Assembly: GCA_963971305.1 (NCBI GenBank)
Contig: OZ020305.1
Coordinates: 45,655,750 to 45,719,749 of the forward strand
Direction: 5' to 3'
Source of the DNA: Arcuatula senhousia
Taxonomy: Eukaryota > Mollusca > Bivalvia > Mytilida > Mytilidae
DNA length: 64,000 bases
The notes beneath the pieces were generated by a model. It was not told the DNA's origin. It saw only the letters and a list, made by a program, of their open reading frames with translations, and made no database searches. Positions 34,500-45,934 of the stretch are shown piece after piece. The translations under genes were made by a program, and so were the position numbers. Within the stretch, counting starts at the first letter, position 1; every line of letters starts with the position of its first letter.

Positions 34500-35245
34500 T
34501 TACTAAAAGTCCATTTTCTCGTTAATTACAAAACTATTCTTGACATGGAACCCAGTGGATTTTCACGAATTAATATTGAATAATAGTCTTTGATTTGCAA
34601 TAATTTTTTTTCAGTTGATATCAATTTTCAGATTTTCCTTGTTTCATCTTTCAATTGAAAATCAATCATTACCTCATATAACCGGGCAAGGATTTAATGA
34701 AAAACATATTGACGAGATATCACCTACGCAGGAAATAGCTTTTGAAGTCAGAACTATAATATTTGGTTTCTTTATTTGAAATTTAGCACGCAGTTTTGAA
34801 ACATATTTTTTTTTAATTAATTTAACGAAAGACGAAACGAACGAAAAATGAAACGCACAAAAACCAAAAAATAGGTATAAGTCACTAAAAGTTGCCTTAG
34901 ATAGTGTATCAAAATATTAATTTTAATCGAAATAGGACAAAATTTCTATTTTTCTGGTTACTGGATGGGAGTATGGTCAAATTTCCGCCATTTTGCCTGA
35001 AACCGTTTCGGCGACTTGATAAAGTTAACACACACAAGCAAACGACCAAACCGCAATCAGGAAGTGAACCCAACTCAAAACGAATAATAACTAGTATGTG
35101 GCTGATCCATGGTTTAACCTTTTCTCTCAAACCTCAATGTTTGTCGGAAATCAAACAAACCCTTTCAACGAATACACACAACATTTTTTAAACTAAAAGT
35201 AACATAATGACAATAATATAGTATGTACCTAATGACAAGTAGTTT
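34500..35245. other. No gene seen
   Basis: AT-rich. Open frames on both strands around 34904-35191 overlap each other and show no motifs or splice context. Confidence 0.4.
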
Positions 35246-35249
35246 TTTT

Positions 35250-35738
35250 ATGCGGGGCCCGGTGGCAAATAGGCCCGCAGCAGAGCCTAGGCCGTCATAA
35301 AAGGCGACTAAGGGTCTTGGGATTCTGACGTCGGGTCAGTGCTCAGCCCACAGAGCGACCAAGTGTGTACCCTAGGTGGCTGAATAGGGTGTCCCTCGTC
35401 CGCAGGGGTTGTCAGGTCTATAATACGGAAACCCTGACCGCTGACCATAGTGGACCAACGTGTGTGGAGAGTGCCAAGCTTCATGTACGTAAAAGATCCC
35501 CTTGTTGACCGCCAGGTAGTGCACCAGATAGGCTAAATTTTCTGCCCCTACCCACCTCTCCCCTTTTCCTGTTGTTCTTTAAAATTTACTGTTCTCGTGT
35601 TTCCCACACCACCCCCATATTTCATTTTTCATCATTTTTTCATGTTCATTTTATCATCCTTTTCATGTTCATTGCCTTTAAATAACCTTATATGGTGTTG
35701 AAAGGGCGTAAAACACCAACTCACTCACTCACTCACTT
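35250..35738 (+). mobile_element. SINE-like family A, near-complete copy
   Basis: Starts ATGCGGGGCCCGGTGGCAAA and carries the whole landmark series to GGGCGTAAAACACCAACTCA, then a (CACT)n tail to 35738. It is the best match to 6420-6905 and defines the family's full length of about 485 bp. Confidence 0.78.
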
Positions 35739-35915
35739 ACATTTTATGCTGGTACATCTCCCCACCCAATTCTTTTACAGAGCAAAGGTATCAATCCAAT
35801 TTACAAAATGAAAAAGAATAGAATTCTTTGCATACGAAAGTTATGAAAAGCCACGAACGTACAGTAGTGAGATATATATGACGAATGAAAAGGGTATCAA
35901 ACCCCAATAAAAGAG

Positions 35916-36135
35916 GGTGTAGGTAATCATCGAGTTCGAGTTAGAGTTAGAGTTCGAGTTAAAGTTCGAGTTACGACTCGAGTTCGAGTTAAAGTTCGAG
36001 TTAGAGTTCGCGTTATTTTTAGAGTTCGAGTTGAAATTTGAGCTAACTCGAAACAGTGATTTTTATGGCAATAATCGAGTTACTACTCGAGTTCGAGTTA
36101 GAGTTAGAGTTCGAGTTACAGTTCGAGTTGGATAT
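35916..36135 (+). repeat. Hexamer-array element (GAGTTC/GAGTTA), forward copy
   Basis: Begins GGTGTAGGTAATCATCGAG and continues as degenerate tandem GAGTTCGAGTTAGAGTT. It is interrupted by ACTCGAAACAGTGATTTTTATGGCAATAATCGAGTTA. The same architecture in reverse occurs at 38970-39215. Serine/asparagine-rich frames here are translations of the hexamer. Confidence 0.8.
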
Positions 36136-36164
36136 TAACTTTAGCGCAATTACATGAATGTTGT

Positions 36165-36235
36165 CAAAATAACACTTGTTGGTGTTTACTGGTTTTGTCT
36201 CTACCCTTTCGGACTTTCGACATTTGGAGTGTTGT
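36165..36235 (+). repeat. PLE-A 3'-tail fragment
   Basis: GTTGGTGTTTACTGGTTTTG and TCTACCCTTTCGGACTTTCG match the PLE-A tail at 60037-60080. Only about 70 bp are present. Confidence 0.6.
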
Positions 36236-36282
36236 CTTGCAATATACTCATTTATAAATATATGTGTAGATATGATTAAACA

Positions 36283-37705
36283 AAAGGCTCCCAGGAGCCT
36301 GAATCGCTCACCTGAACTACACAGATACATATATTTTGTAGATATTATTGTGCTTAACCATATGCGATTTAAATTTCTGAAATATCTTGGTTAGTTTTCA
36401 AGATATTGAGTTTAATAAGTGCAAAATTTGTCAAAAATTACGAAAAAGGTCAATACCTCCCACACCAGCAGTCAGATCTTTTCTGAAATTTCAGGACAGG
36501 TAGATCTTAATATGATGAACACTCTTGATTCTTGCACAATTTTGATATCTGATACCAGTTCTGAGTTATTAGCAAAAAAAAGCAATTTACCCTTATGTTC
36601 TATTTTTAGCCATGGAACGATAGAGTTTTAGCATATAAGCTATTAAACAAATGTGCCAAGTTTAGGTTCAGTTGGTCTTAGGGTGTCACACAAGTTAATC
36701 TTTGAAATTCAGGGGAAAAGAAATGAAAAATGGTAAATTTTGTTGTTTTAAGGACAATAACTCCTTAAAGAAACTGTCCTACAGCTTGGACCTAACAACT
36801 GTAGATCTTGATGTGCTTAGTCATATGCAATTTAAATTTTTGAAATATCTTGTATAGTTTTCAAGATATATGGTTAAATAAGTGAAAAAATTTGAAAAAA
36901 AAAATCCAGAAAAAGGGCAATAAATCCTACATCAATTGTTGGATCTTCTTGAAACTTTCATAACAGGTACATCTTGAGATGCTCATCACTTTTGTTTCCA
37001 TCCGAATTTTGATATCTGTAACCATTTTTGAGTTATTAGCAAAAAACTGCAATTTACCCATATGTTCTATTTTTAGCCATGGCAGCCATATTTTTTAACG
37101 AATCAAAAATCTGTACGATAAAATTGTAGCATTAATGCTATTAAACAATTCTGCCAAGTTTGGTTGAAGTTGAATGTATGGTGTCAGACAAGTTTATCTT
37201 TGAAATTCAGTGGAAAAGTAATGAACAATGGTAAATTTTGACGCTTTAAGGACCATAACTCCTAAAAGAAATGGTTCTACAGCTTTGACCTAATACATGA
37301 AATGTAGATCTTGATGTGCTTAATCATGTGCAATATGAATTTTTAAAATATTTTGTATAGTTTTTAAGATATAGGGCTAAATAAGTGCAAAATTTTGAAA
37401 AAATCCAGAAAAAGGGCAACAACTCCTACATCAGTTGTTGGATCTTCTTGAAAATTTCTGGGTAGGTAGATCTTGAGGTGCTGATCACTTTAATTTTTAT
37501 GCAAGAATTTTGATATTTGTGACTGTTTTTGAGTTATTTGCATAAAACTGTATTTGACCCCCCTGTTCTATTTTTAGTAACAGCGGCCATGTTTTTTGAC
37601 GTATCGAAAATCCTAACGCAAACTTTTTGCACAATACCCTAAGGAACAACCATATCAAGTTTGGCTGCATTTGGCCAGCAGTTTCAGTTTCGGGTCAGGT
37701 GAGCT
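36283..37705 (-). repeat. Dispersed bivalve repeat (GCTCACCTG family), inverted copy
   Basis: Low end AAGGCTCCCAGGAGCCTGAA then TCGCTCACC; high end CGGGTCAGGTGAGCTAAAAA. Internal modules with GGGCAATAA, TAGATCTTGA and TTCTATTTTTAGCCATGG recur, as at 1.5-4.4 kb. The CGTCCG tract is missing from this copy. Confidence 0.78.
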
Positions 37706-37789
37706 AAAAACCACTATATGTACATATTTACGTAATGTCACAAAGACTGTGGACAAAAAGTAAATAAGTACCAATGTGGCAATCTCCCG

Positions 37790-38250
37790 CCCAATTTACA
37801 AGCGGGGGTATAATAAAAACTTGGTATACATATTCTCCGGTACTGGACTAACACAGCGGAATTCCCGTCTTTTGTCTTTGAAAATCTGAAAATATTATAC
37901 CCCCACTCGTAAGAAAGGGGGCTATATTGCAATTACCTTGTCTGTCCGTCCGTTCGTGAGTTGTACCGTGCCCCAACCCCCTTTTTTCAGGACAGTAGCG
38001 CATCCACTTTCTGTTTTCTTTGCGGTTATACATTTTAAGGGTAAGAAATAAGACAATTTGTCGTAACAGATTTCACGGTATCTGCTGAAGGAATTGATTT
38101 CCAATTTGGTATACAGCTTTATTATGATGAGTTGTAACGTGCCTCCCCTTTCCAGGTCAGTTAGGCATCGCTTTGAAGAAGAAGGGGTTTCCTGTTTTAC
38201 CCTTGCCCACCCGTCTGTTCTTTCGTTCGTCCTTCCGTAATTTTCTAAGC
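37790..38250. repeat. Second family of CCGTCCG-type dispersed repeat, fragments
   Basis: CAAGCGGGGGTATAATAAAA and TTATACCCCCACTCGTAAGA form an imperfect inverted pair around 37800-37910. These are followed by CTGTCCGTCCGTTCGTGAG and GTTGTACCGTGCCCCAACCC, and a related CCGTCTGTTCTTTCG near 38211. This looks like an element start plus degraded modules; no coding sequence. Confidence 0.5.
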
Positions 38251-38434
38251 AACTGTATGACGTAAATGTCTCTTTTTTTATATAACTTTATTCTATGTAT
38301 AACTCCTGTTATACTTTACCAAATACTTTCCACGCAAGGCATTATTTGGGAGCGGGCGTATCACTTACGAGCAATAGCTCATAGATTTACTTGTTTAAAA
38401 TCAAGTTTTTTGGATGAAAACAACAACCGAACAG

Positions 38435-38735
38435 TAAGGGAACGACCATTAGATTTTTAGGGGGAGGGGCTATGGATATTTTCTTCGTCCTGTCTTTTTT
38501 TTTTTTGAAAAATCGAAGCCTGGAATTTTTGTTTTGCGCGCATTTTTTATTTCTATTTTTTAACTTACCATAATCTTTTTCAGGCAAAAACACCATTCTG
38601 CCTTTTTAATTCAGAGCACCGTCCAGCCTTTCAATTTCCTGATTTTTGGCATCCTGCCTATTACTTCAAATTCATCATACCCCCCCCCCTTTCCTCCCCG
38701 TCCCCAACTCCAAAAATCAAATGGTTGCTCCCTTA
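38435..38735. mobile_element. Foldback element with TAAGGGANCNACCATTNGATT ends
   Basis: Left end TAAGGGAACGACCATTAGAT then GGGGGAGGGGCTATGG; right end, inverted, TAAGGGAGCAACCATTTGAT. About 300 bp. C-rich and G-rich tracts lie just inside the ends. Same family as the 32.5-kb and 49.76-kb foldbacks. Confidence 0.75.
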
Positions 38736-38969
38736 CATAACACTGTGTTAGATTTTATGCGTCAGAAGCATTTTAATACATGTCCGAATTTGTTTAAGAA
38801 GAAAAATAGGCATCCGATGTAAATGTATTTCCATTGTAGTCTGGGTTTTATCTGTAACCGCATTATTAATATGAATCAGTACCTTACTAAGAAAGTATCT
38901 CAAAGAAGATTGCTTGTTACATGCAGCAGAGTTGCAATTATAACTGACAAAGAAAGTGTGCAAAAAATT

Positions 38970-39215
38970 AATATAAAACTCGTTCTGTAACTCGAACTCT
39001 AACTCGATCTGTAACTCGAACTCTAACACGAACTCGAGTCGTAACTCGAATATTGCCATGAAAATCACTGTTTCGAGTTAGCTGAAAATCTAACTCGAAC
39101 TCGAATAATAACTCGAACTCTAACTCGAACTTTAATTCGAACTCGAGTCGAAACTCGAACTTTAACTCGAATTCTAACTCTGACTCGAACTCGAACTCGA
39201 TGATTACCTACACCC
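38970..39215 (-). repeat. Hexamer-array element, inverted copy
   Basis: Reverse complement of 35916-36135: AACTCGAACTCTAACTCG arrays around GCCATGAAAATCACTGTTTC, ending CGATGATTACCTACACCC. Arginine/valine-rich minus-strand frames here are hexamer translations. Confidence 0.8.
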
Positions 39216-39229
39216 AATAAAAGATATGG

Positions 39230-41500
39230 GAATGTCTTCAATCTTGTGATATTCACATGGTGTATTTAATCGCATAAAATGATGTTTCAAAATTCAAACT
39301 CCTCTGATTCTTAGCATTATAAAACTTTTGTTAAATGTATTTTTAATGTATAAAAATGTATAAAATACCATTTTCCCTACCTTTCGTTTCCCAAAGAATA
39401 TATCCATATAAAAAAAAATGTCCAAAATGTCTAAATATAAATGGCAAAATTTGTATATTACTTCTATTGGTGTAATGACAAAGCCTCGTTTAAATATAAA
39501 GTGAAACCGGTCTAAACCGAATCCCTTAGGGACTTAAGAATCATTTAGAATTCTAAAAGACAGTTATAGTTGTTCTGGTTATACAGGATATAAGTAGAGA
39601 CACAATAAAAAGGGGGACTTGAAAACCAGATTGGTTTGTACAGGTTTTCGGTTTAAACAGGGTCAAATTTAGAAAGGTTTCACTGTAAAAAATAAAAACA
39701 ATTGATCTTACTTTCCGGAACAGGTATTGGCTCTGCTGTAAAGGACTTTTGAAAAAAAAAACGTGAACAAACAACAAAAGTTTATTCGAAAATCGTTATA
39801 TAGATTTTGTTCTGAAAATCTTTGCATCAGACCAGTTATTCTCATTAAAAAAGGTCTTCTGAAAGAAAGGTTTGTATTGAATAATTTTATACAACCACTT
39901 GAAAGTTGACTCCTGAACATGGCATTATGTATGGATTTTTTAATTACTTTATGGTTTTTATACTTAACTTACTTAACTTAAATTGGTTTACTTCATACTC
40001 TTGCATGCACATTTAAATAGTGTTTTGAACCTGACCCCTTTGGTTCTGATGATATATTCGAATTATCTGAGCTCCACTTTGCCAATTTTTCATAGGAACC
40101 CAAATTCGGCATTGTATAGCACGCCATATGATAAGATTTGTTATCAAATTCAATATTCTATTAGAAAGAGTGCAATAGAGGTGTGATCCACTAATATATT
40201 AAAATCATAGATATCATGCATGTATATTAAGAGCCTAAGATTAAAAGGACTAAAAAAAACTTTGAAAAGTATGACCCATTTACATATGAGCAAACTCTAT
40301 TCTGTTATGATAGTTATTTATGATTCTGAGATTAAATATTTATTTTAATGATAAGCAAGATAAACATATCAGACAGTGACCGACATTGTGCTAGTCCCCG
40401 AGTTTGTTCAAAGGCCTCATTTGTAAAATGACAAAGAACTTTTTAATACATTTAGGAATTTAGGATACAATATATCCGAGATTAATACATTCCAAATATA
40501 CTAGTGTTTAAACCAGCATGTATATCTTATTCTCAAAGTTGTTTTTCTATTGGGGAATATTTTCATCTTCCACTTGGATTTTACAAAAGGAGAAGGTGCG
40601 ATAAGGGTCAATTTTGGCCTGCAATTTTCCGAATTTTCAACAACCGACAGAAATTTATTTTATGAGTGTTAATGTGCAGGAGAATAGTGAAGAATACTAT
40701 ATCTAGATTTTTTTTGCCAAATTCTGCATACAAGTCTGGGGATTCTACCATTTAATGTGTCGAATGTGAGAAAATCTTCGTTTTTTATATATTTCTGTTA
40801 AATTTTCGGTAGTTTTTGCTAAAAACAGATGTGGGCGCATGTATGTTCAACAAAGATCTTTATATATATGTTGTAACTAACCGTTTTAAATAAAATATAT
40901 AAAGAATGAACAATGAACACGCATGTGCCTAATGTTAAAAACGTCAAAAACTTGCCAAAATATGAAGTATTTAGTACTCGGGGAAACTTGTAAATATTAT
41001 TTACAAGTTTCCCTTCTTTTATCCGACTTTGCGTAGCTTTTGTGATTACAGATGTTTACTTTTATGCGAAAAAGAAATTGAACGAACAAAAATATATATT
41101 GCAGAATGTGAAATACATCTTGAACCGTACTTTTAGCATACCTCAAAATTTGAGGCCAATATGCCCCCCTTATCAGACTAACTCCTTTACAATATCTTTT
41201 TTGTGGTGGAGTTTATGGTTTTGAATACCTACCTTTTGCAGTTGCCAAAGAATGGGCGTATGAATTCTTAATTTTGTTGATTTGTTTCTGATTACAATCT
41301 GTTAAGGTTTACTGTAAAATATACAGAACAACAGGTTTGGCCATTTTATACCCCCTCCCCAAATAAAAGAGGTTACAGCTGTATGAGAGTATGAGAGTCA
41401 ATCTATGTATTTTTCAATAATATGAAACAGAAAAACGCCACTGAAAACCCTGCCTTCCCTACTTATTCCATTTGTAGCTAATTGCTAGGAATTTTGCATC
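39230..41500. other. No gene seen; one strong hairpin
   Basis: AT-rich intergenic sequence. A perfect hairpin lies at 40981-41013. 40590-40640 has GGAGAAGGTGCGATAAGGGT, resembling the left end of the 28.2-kb MITE, but no matching right end was found. Confidence 0.4.
40981..41013. repeat. Perfect 15-bp hairpin
   Basis: GGGAAACTTGTAAAT and ATTTACAAGTTTCCC pair perfectly around a 3-nt loop. No adjacent gene, so a terminator role is not implied; it may be the core of a decayed foldback. Confidence 0.7.
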
Positions 41501-41507
41501 ATGTTTG

Positions 41508-42085
41508 GTATTCGGATCTACATCTCGAAATAGACTCTCGAGGAAGACTTTTCAAAAAAGCTCTATGACAAACATGATGACTTCAACTTTCCAATCGTCA
41601 TCTTTCCCTTCTTGTTGTGTAGTAAAACTCTGTCTGCTCCAGTTTACGTATATCACAATTGATACGTTATTCCAGAGCTTACGGGACTTACATCGATTTC
41701 CTTTACGGAGCGCCAGGTGCTCACATTATTTTGCTCGGCTCGGTTGCTGTCTTCACTCTAGAAATTTTATGACAAGACATCATGCTATGGGGATAGACAA
41801 ATATGGATACCGATCTCTCAGATGAGTGTAGATGTTGGTTTGTCATAAGGTTTTGTTCCGTCTTCCTTTACTAACTGACTTGAAAATTGGCAGCGCGACG
41901 CGAATAGCCTACTCTTAGTACGGAGCACCTTTGTTAACTCTCATTTAATCTTGAGTTTGCGTTATTCATTTCTGTTCAGTTGGTCTATTGTTTTAGTGCT
42001 AGTATCATTCGTACTTACTGGTTTTGACGTTGTCCATTTGGAGTTTTTTGACTATCGAATGCCCTATACCTCTACCTCTTTGCTT
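41508..42085 (+). pseudogene. PLE-A remnant, C-terminal RT part and 3' end
   Basis: Plus-strand frames read LYDKHDDFNFPIVIFPF, then a decayed Y-Y-SQL-type segment and RQIW(I)P(I)SQM, matching the PLE-A C-terminus. The tail TACTGGTTTTGACGTTGTCC follows. Many stops and frameshifts; an old copy. Confidence 0.75.
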
Positions 42086-42479
42086 CTAAAGTAGCTTTTA
42101 ATTGTTACATCGTAAAGAGCCTCGTCCGAAAATGACGTCATCAACGTCATCAAAGTCCTTTGAATGTTTTTATAGATATAGAATTTGGTTGATGCTAAAA
42201 GAGTTATTCTGAAACATCTTTCCAAACAATGATTAAAAATAGTGAAACACAGCCACAGGCAGAAAGATATTTTGTTCCAATAAATGTGGCGATTGCAAAT
42301 CAAAGACACAGATCTTCACGTGAATCGGTAAGGTTAAATGGGGGTACAGAGGAAACACTACTGATCTCGCTAGCATTGCAATATTAGCAAGTGTTTTTCG
42401 CAGCACAGTTGTAGTAAACTTTTAAAAACTTTGTTTGTTTTTTATTTTTTTTTATTTTACTGTGACTTTCTGAAAATCA

Positions 42480-42700
42480 AGCATAAATGCGCATAAAATT
42501 TTACCGTTACTCTCTGGGAGTCAAGACTCACGTTTACAAATGCATACCAAATTTTACCGTTATAGTTTATACTCTCTGGGAGTCCGTCATATACTAAATG
42601 CACCATTAATTTTATCCGGTGATAAGTACCTTCTGCAAAGGAGTTTGAATTTTACCGTGAATCCCTGGAATCAAGCATATCACCAAATTTATGACAAGCA
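42480..42700 (+). repeat. Degenerate short tandem repeat
   Basis: AAATTTTACCGT followed by TACTCTCTGGGAGTC recurs three to four times with spacings near 60-110 bp. No coding evidence, though a 74-codon frame crosses it. Confidence 0.45.
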
Positions 42701-42758
42701 TATAAATGAACTCCAACTCCAGCTAGAACCTTTGAATTTCAGATATTTAGGTGATAAA

Positions 42759-43318
42759 GGTTAGTGAGGACACCTGTCATGTGACCAAAAATAGCTAAAA
42801 ATGCAAAAAAACAAGTGCAAATGTCACAAATACCTTGAAATTTGTGTTAAATAGTTTCATTTAATAAAACTAAATCAAAATAAATTAATTTTAATACAAA
42901 TAAAACAACTATTCCTTCATAAATAACATTTTCAAATAAAACAAGGGAGATAATCCATTTGAAAAATGGCCAAAAAATTACAAAGATTTGTATTGTAGAA
43001 AGAAAAGTAAGCTGGTGACCCCCAGTTTTTATTGTTTTATTTCAAAATATATTGTATTTCATTGATTTTTATCAAATAAAAATAAAATTTAAATTCGTGG
43101 ATTTTTTCTGCGACAAGATTTTATGCTAATTATTTGGCCTTTCCTATATAATCTATAGTAATTTGGGAAAACTTTGAGCCTTAATTTTGGGAAAACAAGC
43201 CTGGAAAGGGGGTCCAATATTTTTACACAAGATAAAGTATATACCTAATTTTAATATATTAAAAAATTAGACATTTTAAATTCGGCATTATTTTTGGGGT
43301 TAGGTGTCCTCACTAACC
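42759..43318. mobile_element. MITE 1 of an abutting pair
   Basis: Left end GGTTAGTGAGGACACCTGTC, right end inverted GGTTAGTGAGGACACCTAAC: 17 bp shared before divergence. 560 bp, AT-rich, non-coding. Its right end directly abuts the TTAA of MITE 2. Confidence 0.8.
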
Positions 43319-43731
43319 TTAAGTGCAGTTCTCTGTAAGAATCAGGCAAAATTTAAAACAAATAGTTTCCACACAAAAAAGTAAATTGAATCATAATTTT
43401 AAAAACACACGGTTTTGACAATAAATTGTCATTCAAAATAGCCTTCAAATGAAGAAACAATCATTAGTTGTTGTCTCGAGTGTCAGAGGATGGATAAAAT
43501 TTTCTGTAAAAAAGATAGTAATTTAGTGTGACTTGACAGAGTTATCTCCCTTAGATTCAAATTTTATATGCATTTCAACCAAAATATATCTCAAATTACT
43601 GACTTTAAAAAGGTGCCAATGCATTTTTTGATACTTTTTAAGCATTTTGAACAATATTTTGAAGTCAAACTCGTGTGTTTATTTAATCATGATTCACCCA
43701 TTGCCTGATTCTTACAGAGAATGGCACTTAA
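43319..43731. mobile_element. MITE 2 of an abutting pair, TTAA-flanked
   Basis: TTAAGTGCAGTTCTCTGTAA then GAATCAGGCAA, mirrored by TTGCCTGATTCTTACAGAGA then ATGGCACTTAA. TTAA at 43319-43322 and 43728-43731. About 31-bp terminal inverted repeats with two or three differences. Confidence 0.82.
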
Positions 43732-43805
43732 TTAAGTATAGATAGTTTTGTTCTCAAAATGTACGTTCAAAAACGATTTCCTATCTTTTTCTCTTTTTTG
43801 CATAG

Positions 43806-44270
43806 GTATCTTTAATTTGTGATGAAATTGATAAAAAAGATGATTTAACCGAAAGAAGAAGTGAAACAGGGGCATGCCGTCAAAGTACTAACGATATCTG
43901 TTGTCGACCTCAAGAAGATCCAAAAGTGTCTACTGCCCGTCGAAACAATGCTTTCAATCTGCAGGACGGTAGATCAACCTTCGCCGATAATTTTAGCAAT
44001 TTGCAACTTGGCACACACAACTACTCCTACCCGATGTCACAAAATGTACAAATACAAACGAAGTGTATCCCGTCACCCCACAGTAGTCTCAAATCTGCGA
44101 CATTGCCATCACTGAATCAAAGCTCTGTTGGTTCCCCGAGAATCCGCTGTTCTTCTTGTTCACCTCTGAGAAATCAATCTTCTAGCAGATCAACACAAAA
44201 CAGCAGGACAAAGAGAAGTTTAAACAGGTTTGCGATAATAAAACAAAGATCAGGATATGCAATGCCATGA
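43806..44270 (+). CDS. Probable 3'-terminal exon, disordered serine-rich C-terminus of an unknown protein
   Basis: A pyrimidine tract and acceptor (CTCTTTTTTGCATAG|GTATCT) lead into 154 open codons ending at TGA 44268-44270. The reading frame is phase 0 at the acceptor. The sequence starts VSLICDEIDKKDDLTERRSE and is polar, with serine/asparagine/glutamine-rich stretches (NQSSVGSPRIRCSSCSPLRN, SSSRSTQNSRTKRS) and no recognised domain; it looks like an intrinsically disordered tail, such as the cytoplasmic end of a receptor or adaptor. The upstream exon was not found: two MITEs fill the sequence up to 75 bp before the acceptor. An 89-bp hairpin begins 15 nt after the stop, so it would lie in the 3' UTR. 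The unusual length for random AT-rich DNA and the clean acceptor support it; expression is unproven. Confidence 0.5.
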   Translation, partial: VSLICDEIDKKDDLTERRSETGACRQSTNDICCRPQEDPKVSTARRNNAFNLQDGRSTFADNFSNLQLGTHNYSYPMSQNVQIQTKCIPSPHSSLKSATLPSLNQSSVGSPRIRCSSCSPLRNQSSSRSTQNSRTKRSLNRFAIIKQRSGYAMP

Positions 44271-44284
44271 AGCCTATACATTAG

Positions 44285-44373
44285 CATCTTCGCTAGCCAA
44301 GGGTTACGATCCGCCATCTCTCATCTTTTGAAGATGAGAGATAGCGGATCGTAACCTATGGCTAGCGAAGATG
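44285..44373. repeat. Near-perfect 89-bp hairpin (foldback)
   Basis: CATCTTCGCTAGCCAAGGGT and onward pairs with ...CCTATGGCTAGCGAAGATG over about 43 bp with about three mismatches and a 3-nt loop near 44329. Its stem contains GTTACGATCCGC / GCGGATCGTAAC. It directly follows the stop codon of the candidate exon. Confidence 0.85.
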
Positions 44374-44399
44374 ATATTTTAGTCTTTATAAAGCTTTTT

Positions 44400-45925
44400 G
44401 TACATCATTGACATTTGACTTGGCAGAAATTCTAAAGATTGTTTTGTTCTTTCTGTGTCTGACTTAGATATTGTATGTTCTAAGCTTGAATTTTCTCACA
44501 ATCTTTGTAACATCATGTAAATGTGCGTCGTTATTTCAAAATGGCAAAACATGGACTTTGATATTTTGGTTACAATGGGGTACCCATCTTTAACCCGTAA
44601 CTCTTTCTAAACTTCTTAGTGGATTTTTATGAAACTTTTACAAAATCTTTGAGACAAAATTTAGATGTGCACATCTTATTTTAAAAGGGGTAGAGCCACG
44701 AATGGGAAAAAATGGCCCACCCTAAAAAAATACCAAACTGTGTTTTAAAATGTTGCACATTGTATCTTTTTCTGCAAAAGACAGCCCAATGACTTTGTGT
44801 TTGACCATTTAGTCATTTTTGGGGAAAAAACGTGAAAATTGACAAGAAATCGCTAATTTCTGGAAATATTTTTTAGTTTTGTACTGGAATGCCATTAGTT
44901 TAGAGTTAAAGTGTAAAATGGAAGAACTTTAGTCAATTCAACCACAGGTTTAGGTTTGAATGTGTTTTTATCGATAAAAGCTTTTATTTTGGGGCTAAAA
45001 GTTGAAAAATCAGCAAAAAATCACACATTTTTGATTTTTTTTTTATATTTAAAAAATATCTATATATATAATATACATAATGATACAAAATATCGGCTTA
45101 AAGTTGCAAATAAAATACAATGAGGCACTACATCAAGACTTACATTCGAAATATTGGTATTTCGGTTATTTTTTGTGAAAATGGCAAAATGATTGCAAAA
45201 TATATGATTTCTGGAAATAGTTTTAACAATTCCTCTTTTGTAATAATCCATACGGTATTGACAAAGCAGGTGATCTACCAGAGCATTGTTCCTGAACTTC
45301 AATAAGGGGTGCAAGAGGTACATGTATACGTAGACATCTGATAAAATGTACACAGACACTTCAGTTCATAAACGTTAGACGATAGCCACACCTCTTTATC
45401 AAACAAAAACATACCCAAAATAAATAATTGTCCTAGCTCAATTTTAATACATTTGTCTAAATCTTATAATGCAATTAAAGGTGTAGCAATCAGTATGTTT
45501 ATAAAAAATACATATGCGCAAGTCTTAACAGGATATATGTCATAACGATATTTTTTTGTACTATTGTATTATTGTAGCAAGTATTTATTTACTAGTATAT
45601 AAACACAACTAGTATACTTAATGAAACACAATCAATGCATTCCTAGTACAAAATGTAGTCCAATGTTGAGCTTTTCTATATCATGGTATTCCATTCATGT
45701 GGAATATACCGATTTTGAATTATCTTGATTTTTTATTAAACGAGGTGTGGATGCGCAAACGACCAAAGAAAAACCCCCAAAAACAAGAACACAATTCTCC
45801 ATCCTACCAATATGTTTTGTTATCTAGTGTTTTAATTTATTTTTTGCCTTTATTTCTTTCCTTTCTTGTGCACATAAGCATGGTTTTGTAAACAACCAGC
45901 ATATGCGTAAGCGTACCGTTATACA
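44400..45925. other. No gene seen
   Basis: AT-rich, with phrases such as GTAACTCTTTCTAAACTTC and GGTAGAGCCACGAATGGG that suggest an old dispersed repeat. Opposed overlapping frames around 45060-45360 show no motif. Confidence 0.4.
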
Positions 45926-45934
45926 ATTGAGAAC

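Noticed and set aside
35931..36135. Telomere-like repeat
   Set aside because: The unit is GAGTTC/GAGTTA, not the TTAGGG expected in molluscs, and it is short with fixed non-repeat ends.
35930..39256. Low-complexity proteins rich in Ser-Asn or Arg-Val
   Set aside because: Direct translations of the GAGTTC/GAGTTA hexamer array; different frames give different low-complexity peptides.
42540..42764. 74-codon frame as the upstream exon of the 43.8-kb gene
   Set aside because: It spans a degenerate short tandem repeat, runs into the MITE end and has no matching splice donor.
43861..44115. Alternative 84-codon plus-strand frame overlapping the 43.8-kb exon
   Set aside because: It starts at an ATG inside the exon in another frame and has no splice support, while the phase-0 frame is open from the acceptor to the stop.
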